NCBI RefSeq assembly: GCF_937891315.1
Contig: NZ_CALAGI010000064.1
Location: forward strand, 1 to 24,353
DNA from: an uncultured Amaricoccus sp.
Lineage (GTDB): Bacteria; Pseudomonadota; Alphaproteobacteria; Rhodobacterales; Rhodobacteraceae
Direction of reading: 5' to 3'
DNA length: 24,353 bases
This document shows positions 23,159-24,353 of the stretch, piece by piece. Position numbers and translations under genes: made by a program. Each line of letters begins with the position of its first letter. Position 1 is the stretch's first letter. The notes beneath the pieces are model-generated. The model searched no databases. It worked only from the letters and a program-made list of their open reading frames with translations, and had not been told where the DNA came from.

Positions 23159-23186
23159 TTGCAATTCGGGCGGTCGTCTATATAAG
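23159..23186 (+). promoter_or_regulatory. Promoter for the rpsF-rpsR-rplI operon
   Basis: A -35 TTGCAA (23159-23164) and a -10 TATAAG (23181-23186) are 16 bases apart. The overlapping TATATA at 23179 is an alternative -10 with poorer spacing. Transcription would begin near 23193, at the base of the leader stem. Confidence 0.62.
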
Positions 23187-23191
23187 GCCGC

Positions 23192-23242
23192 ATCCCTCCA
23201 AGGATATGCATCGCGCGGCCTCTCGTATGGACCCGGAGGGAT
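23192..23242 (+). promoter_or_regulatory. Candidate S6:S18-type autoregulatory leader
   Basis: ATCCCTCC (23192-23199) pairs perfectly with GGAGGGAT (23235-23242), and an inner 5-bp helix forms between ATATG (23204-23208) and CGTAT (23224-23228). The 3' strand of the internal loop holds CCG (23233-23235). Known rpsF leaders bind the S6:S18 dimer through a CCG element in such a loop, so the position and motif fit. The assignment rests on a hand-folded structure only. Confidence 0.45.
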
Positions 23243-23283
23243 TGGGGTTCCATTTTGAAACGCGCCAGACAGACGGGTGACAG

Positions 23284-23676
23284 ATGGCTCTCTACGAGCA
23301 TGTCTTTATCGCGCGCCAGGATCTTTCCAACGCGCAGGCCGAAGGCCTCATCGAACATTTCGGTCAGGTGCTGAAGGACAACGGCGGCGACGTCGTCGGC
23401 TCCGAATACTGGGGCCTGAAGACCATGGCCTACAAGATCAACAAGAACCGCAAGGGCCACTACGCCTTCGTGAAGTCCGACGCGCCCAGCGCGGCGGTTC
23501 AGGAGATGGAGCGCCTGATGCGCATCCACGAGGACGTCATGCGGGTGCTGACCGTCAAGGTCGACGCGCACGAGGAAGGCCCCTCGGCCGTGGTGCAGTC
23601 CAAGAACCAGCGCGACGAGCGTGGCGACCGCGGCGATCGCGGTCCGCGCCGCCCGCGCCGCGAAGACGAGAACTGA
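23284..23676 (+). CDS. rpsF: 30S ribosomal protein S6
   Basis: A 130-residue protein; the first 95 or so residues form the S6 fold (MALYEHVFIARQDLSNAQAE, YWGLKTMAYKINKNRKGHY, MRIHEDVMRVLTVKVD). The C-terminal extension from about residue 97 is highly charged (RDERGDRGDRGPRRPRRED), common in alphaproteobacterial S6. S6 binds 16S rRNA together with S18. It is the first gene of a three-gene operon, 10 bases before rpsR. Confidence 0.97.
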   Translation: MALYEHVFIARQDLSNAQAEGLIEHFGQVLKDNGGDVVGSEYWGLKTMAYKINKNRKGHYAFVKSDAPSAAVQEMERLMRIHEDVMRVLTVKVDAHEEGPSAVVQSKNQRDERGDRGDRGPRRPRREDEN

Positions 23677-23686
23677 GGGACAAGCC

Positions 23687-23914
23687 ATGGCAAACAAACC
23701 GTTCTTCCGCCGTCGCAAGTCCTGCCCCTTCTCGGGCCAGAACGCGCCCCGCATCGACTACAAGGACGTGAAGCTCCTGCAGCGCTACATCTCGGAGCGC
23801 GGCAAGATCGTGCCGAGCCGCATCACCGCGGTCTCGTCCAAGAAGCAGCGCGAGCTCGCGCGGGCGATCAAGCGCGCCCGCTTTGTCGCGCTCCTGCCCT
23901 ACGCCGTGAAGTAA
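23687..23914 (+). CDS. rpsR: 30S ribosomal protein S18
   Basis: A 75-residue protein with the full S18 pattern (FFRRRKSCPFSG, IDYKDVKLLQRYISERGKI, PSRITAVSSKKQRELARAIK, RARFVALLPY). The Cys in KSCPF lies where some S18 proteins bind zinc, but the other zinc ligands are not evident. GAGGGA 6 bases upstream decides the ATG at 23687; the longer open frame from 23621 only overlaps rpsF. It pairs with S6 in the platform of the small subunit. Confidence 0.97.
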   Translation: MANKPFFRRRKSCPFSGQNAPRIDYKDVKLLQRYISERGKIVPSRITAVSSKKQRELARAIKRARFVALLPYAVK

Positions 23915-23924
23915 GGAGGCACCG

Positions 23925-24305
23925 ATGGAAGTCGTACTTCTCGAACGCGTCGCCAAGCTCGGCCAGATGGGCGAGGTGGTGAGTGTCAAGCAGGGCTATG
24001 CCCGCAACTTCCTGCTGCCCCAGGGCAAGGCGCTCCGCGCGACCGCGGCCAACCTCAAGCGGTTCGAAACCGAGCGCGTTCAGCTCGAGGCGCGCAACCT
24101 CGAGCTGAAGGCCGAGGCCGCGAAAGTCGCCGCCAAGCTCGACGGCCAGACCTTCGTGGTGATTCGCTCCGCCGCGGACGGCGGCGCGCTCTATGGCTCG
24201 GTGAATACGCGCGACGCCGCCGACGCGGCGACCGAGGCCGGTTTCTCGGTCGACCGTCGCCAGATCGTCATGAACCAGCCGATCAAGGAACTGGGCCTGC
24301 ACCCG
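23925..24305 (+). CDS. rplI: 50S ribosomal protein L9, 3' truncated by adapter sequence
   Basis: The 127 genuine codons start MEVVLLERVAKLGQMGEVVS after an ideal ribosome site (AAGGAGG, 5 bases upstream). KQGYARNFLLPQGKALRAT is the N-terminal rRNA-binding domain, followed by the long helix (FETERVQLEARNLELKAEAA) and the start of the C-terminal domain (GALYGSVNTRDAADA, then IKELGLHP). After Pro127 the frame continues as RSEERRVGKE, which is translated adapter and not L9. A normal L9 would go on with a conserved V after LGLHP, so roughly the last 20-70 residues are missing. Confidence 0.95.
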
Positions 24306-24353
24306 AGATCGGAAGAGCGTCGTGTAGGGAAAGAGTGTCTTCGCCTGTGTAGA
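24306..24353. other. Illumina TruSeq dual-index adapter (sequencing artefact)
   Basis: The bases begin AGATCGGAAGAGCGTCGTGT and continue through GGGAAAGAGTGT (24327-24338), then an 8-base block CTTCGCCT (24339-24346) and GTGTAGA (24347-24353). This is the read-through order of the universal adapter, i5 index and P5 end. The index is the reverse complement of AGGCGAAG, which I recall as TruSeq HT D505. Confidence 0.97.

Noticed and set aside
24306..24353. A novel C-terminal extension of ribosomal protein L9.
   Set aside because: The bases are adapter and index sequence, not genome.
1..24353. CRISPR arrays, tRNA or rRNA genes.
   Set aside because: No regularly spaced direct repeats and no tRNA- or rRNA-like sequence were seen on reading through the window.

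Overview
The window comes from a GC-rich alphaproteobacterium. It carries a complete Rhodobacter capsulatus-type gene transfer agent (GTA) structural cluster, flanked by fatty-acid synthesis and ribosomal protein genes. The family can only be narrowed to GTA-bearing Alphaproteobacteria (Rhodobacterales- or Sphingomonadales-like); the sequence alone does not settle it.

Layout. (1) 1-1337, plus strand: the 3' part of a secreted right-handed beta-helix protein. (2) 1429-2467: an IS630-family insertion sequence with TA duplications. Its transposase is broken by a stop codon and also needs a -1 frameshift. (3) 2467-17423, minus strand: the GTA operon. Read in transcription order it is small terminase, large terminase, portal, a small membrane-anchored head protein, prohead protease, major capsid, a small extra gene, head-tail adaptor, stopper, tail terminator, tail tube, two tail assembly chaperones, tape measure, distal tail protein, hub, NlpC/P60 peptidase, the 1300-residue TIM-barrel baseplate protein and a DUF2793 protein. 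Most neighbours overlap by 1-8 bases or lie within about 40 bases, so the cluster looks like one transcript. The IS landed in the stop codon of the last gene and rebuilt it. (4) 17424-17575: a 152-base spacer with a good sigma70-type promoter followed by a strong terminator-like hairpin, both upstream of the first GTA gene. (5) 17576-21316, minus strand: mltG, fabF, acpP and fabG. (6) 21454-22116, plus strand: a membrane-anchored DUF2726-like (PD-(D/E)XK fold) protein lying between fabG and fabD. (7) 22113-23042, minus strand: fabD. (8) 23159 to the end, plus strand: promoter, structured leader, rpsF, rpsR and a truncated rplI.

How the parts work together. The GTA genes encode a small tailed particle that packages host DNA and delivers it to related cells. 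No integrase, replication, repressor, holin or lysin gene is present, which fits a domesticated GTA rather than a prophage. The fab genes supply the type II fatty-acid synthesis cycle: FabD loads malonyl onto ACP, FabF condenses and FabG reduces. MltG sets glycan strand length in the cell wall.

The last 48 bases (24306-24353) are not biological. They match an Illumina TruSeq dual-index adapter including its 8-base i5 index, and they truncate rplI. The least explained natural signals are the promoter-hairpin arrangement before the small terminase, the extra gene and hairpins after the capsid gene, and a drop in GC content over the baseplate gene.
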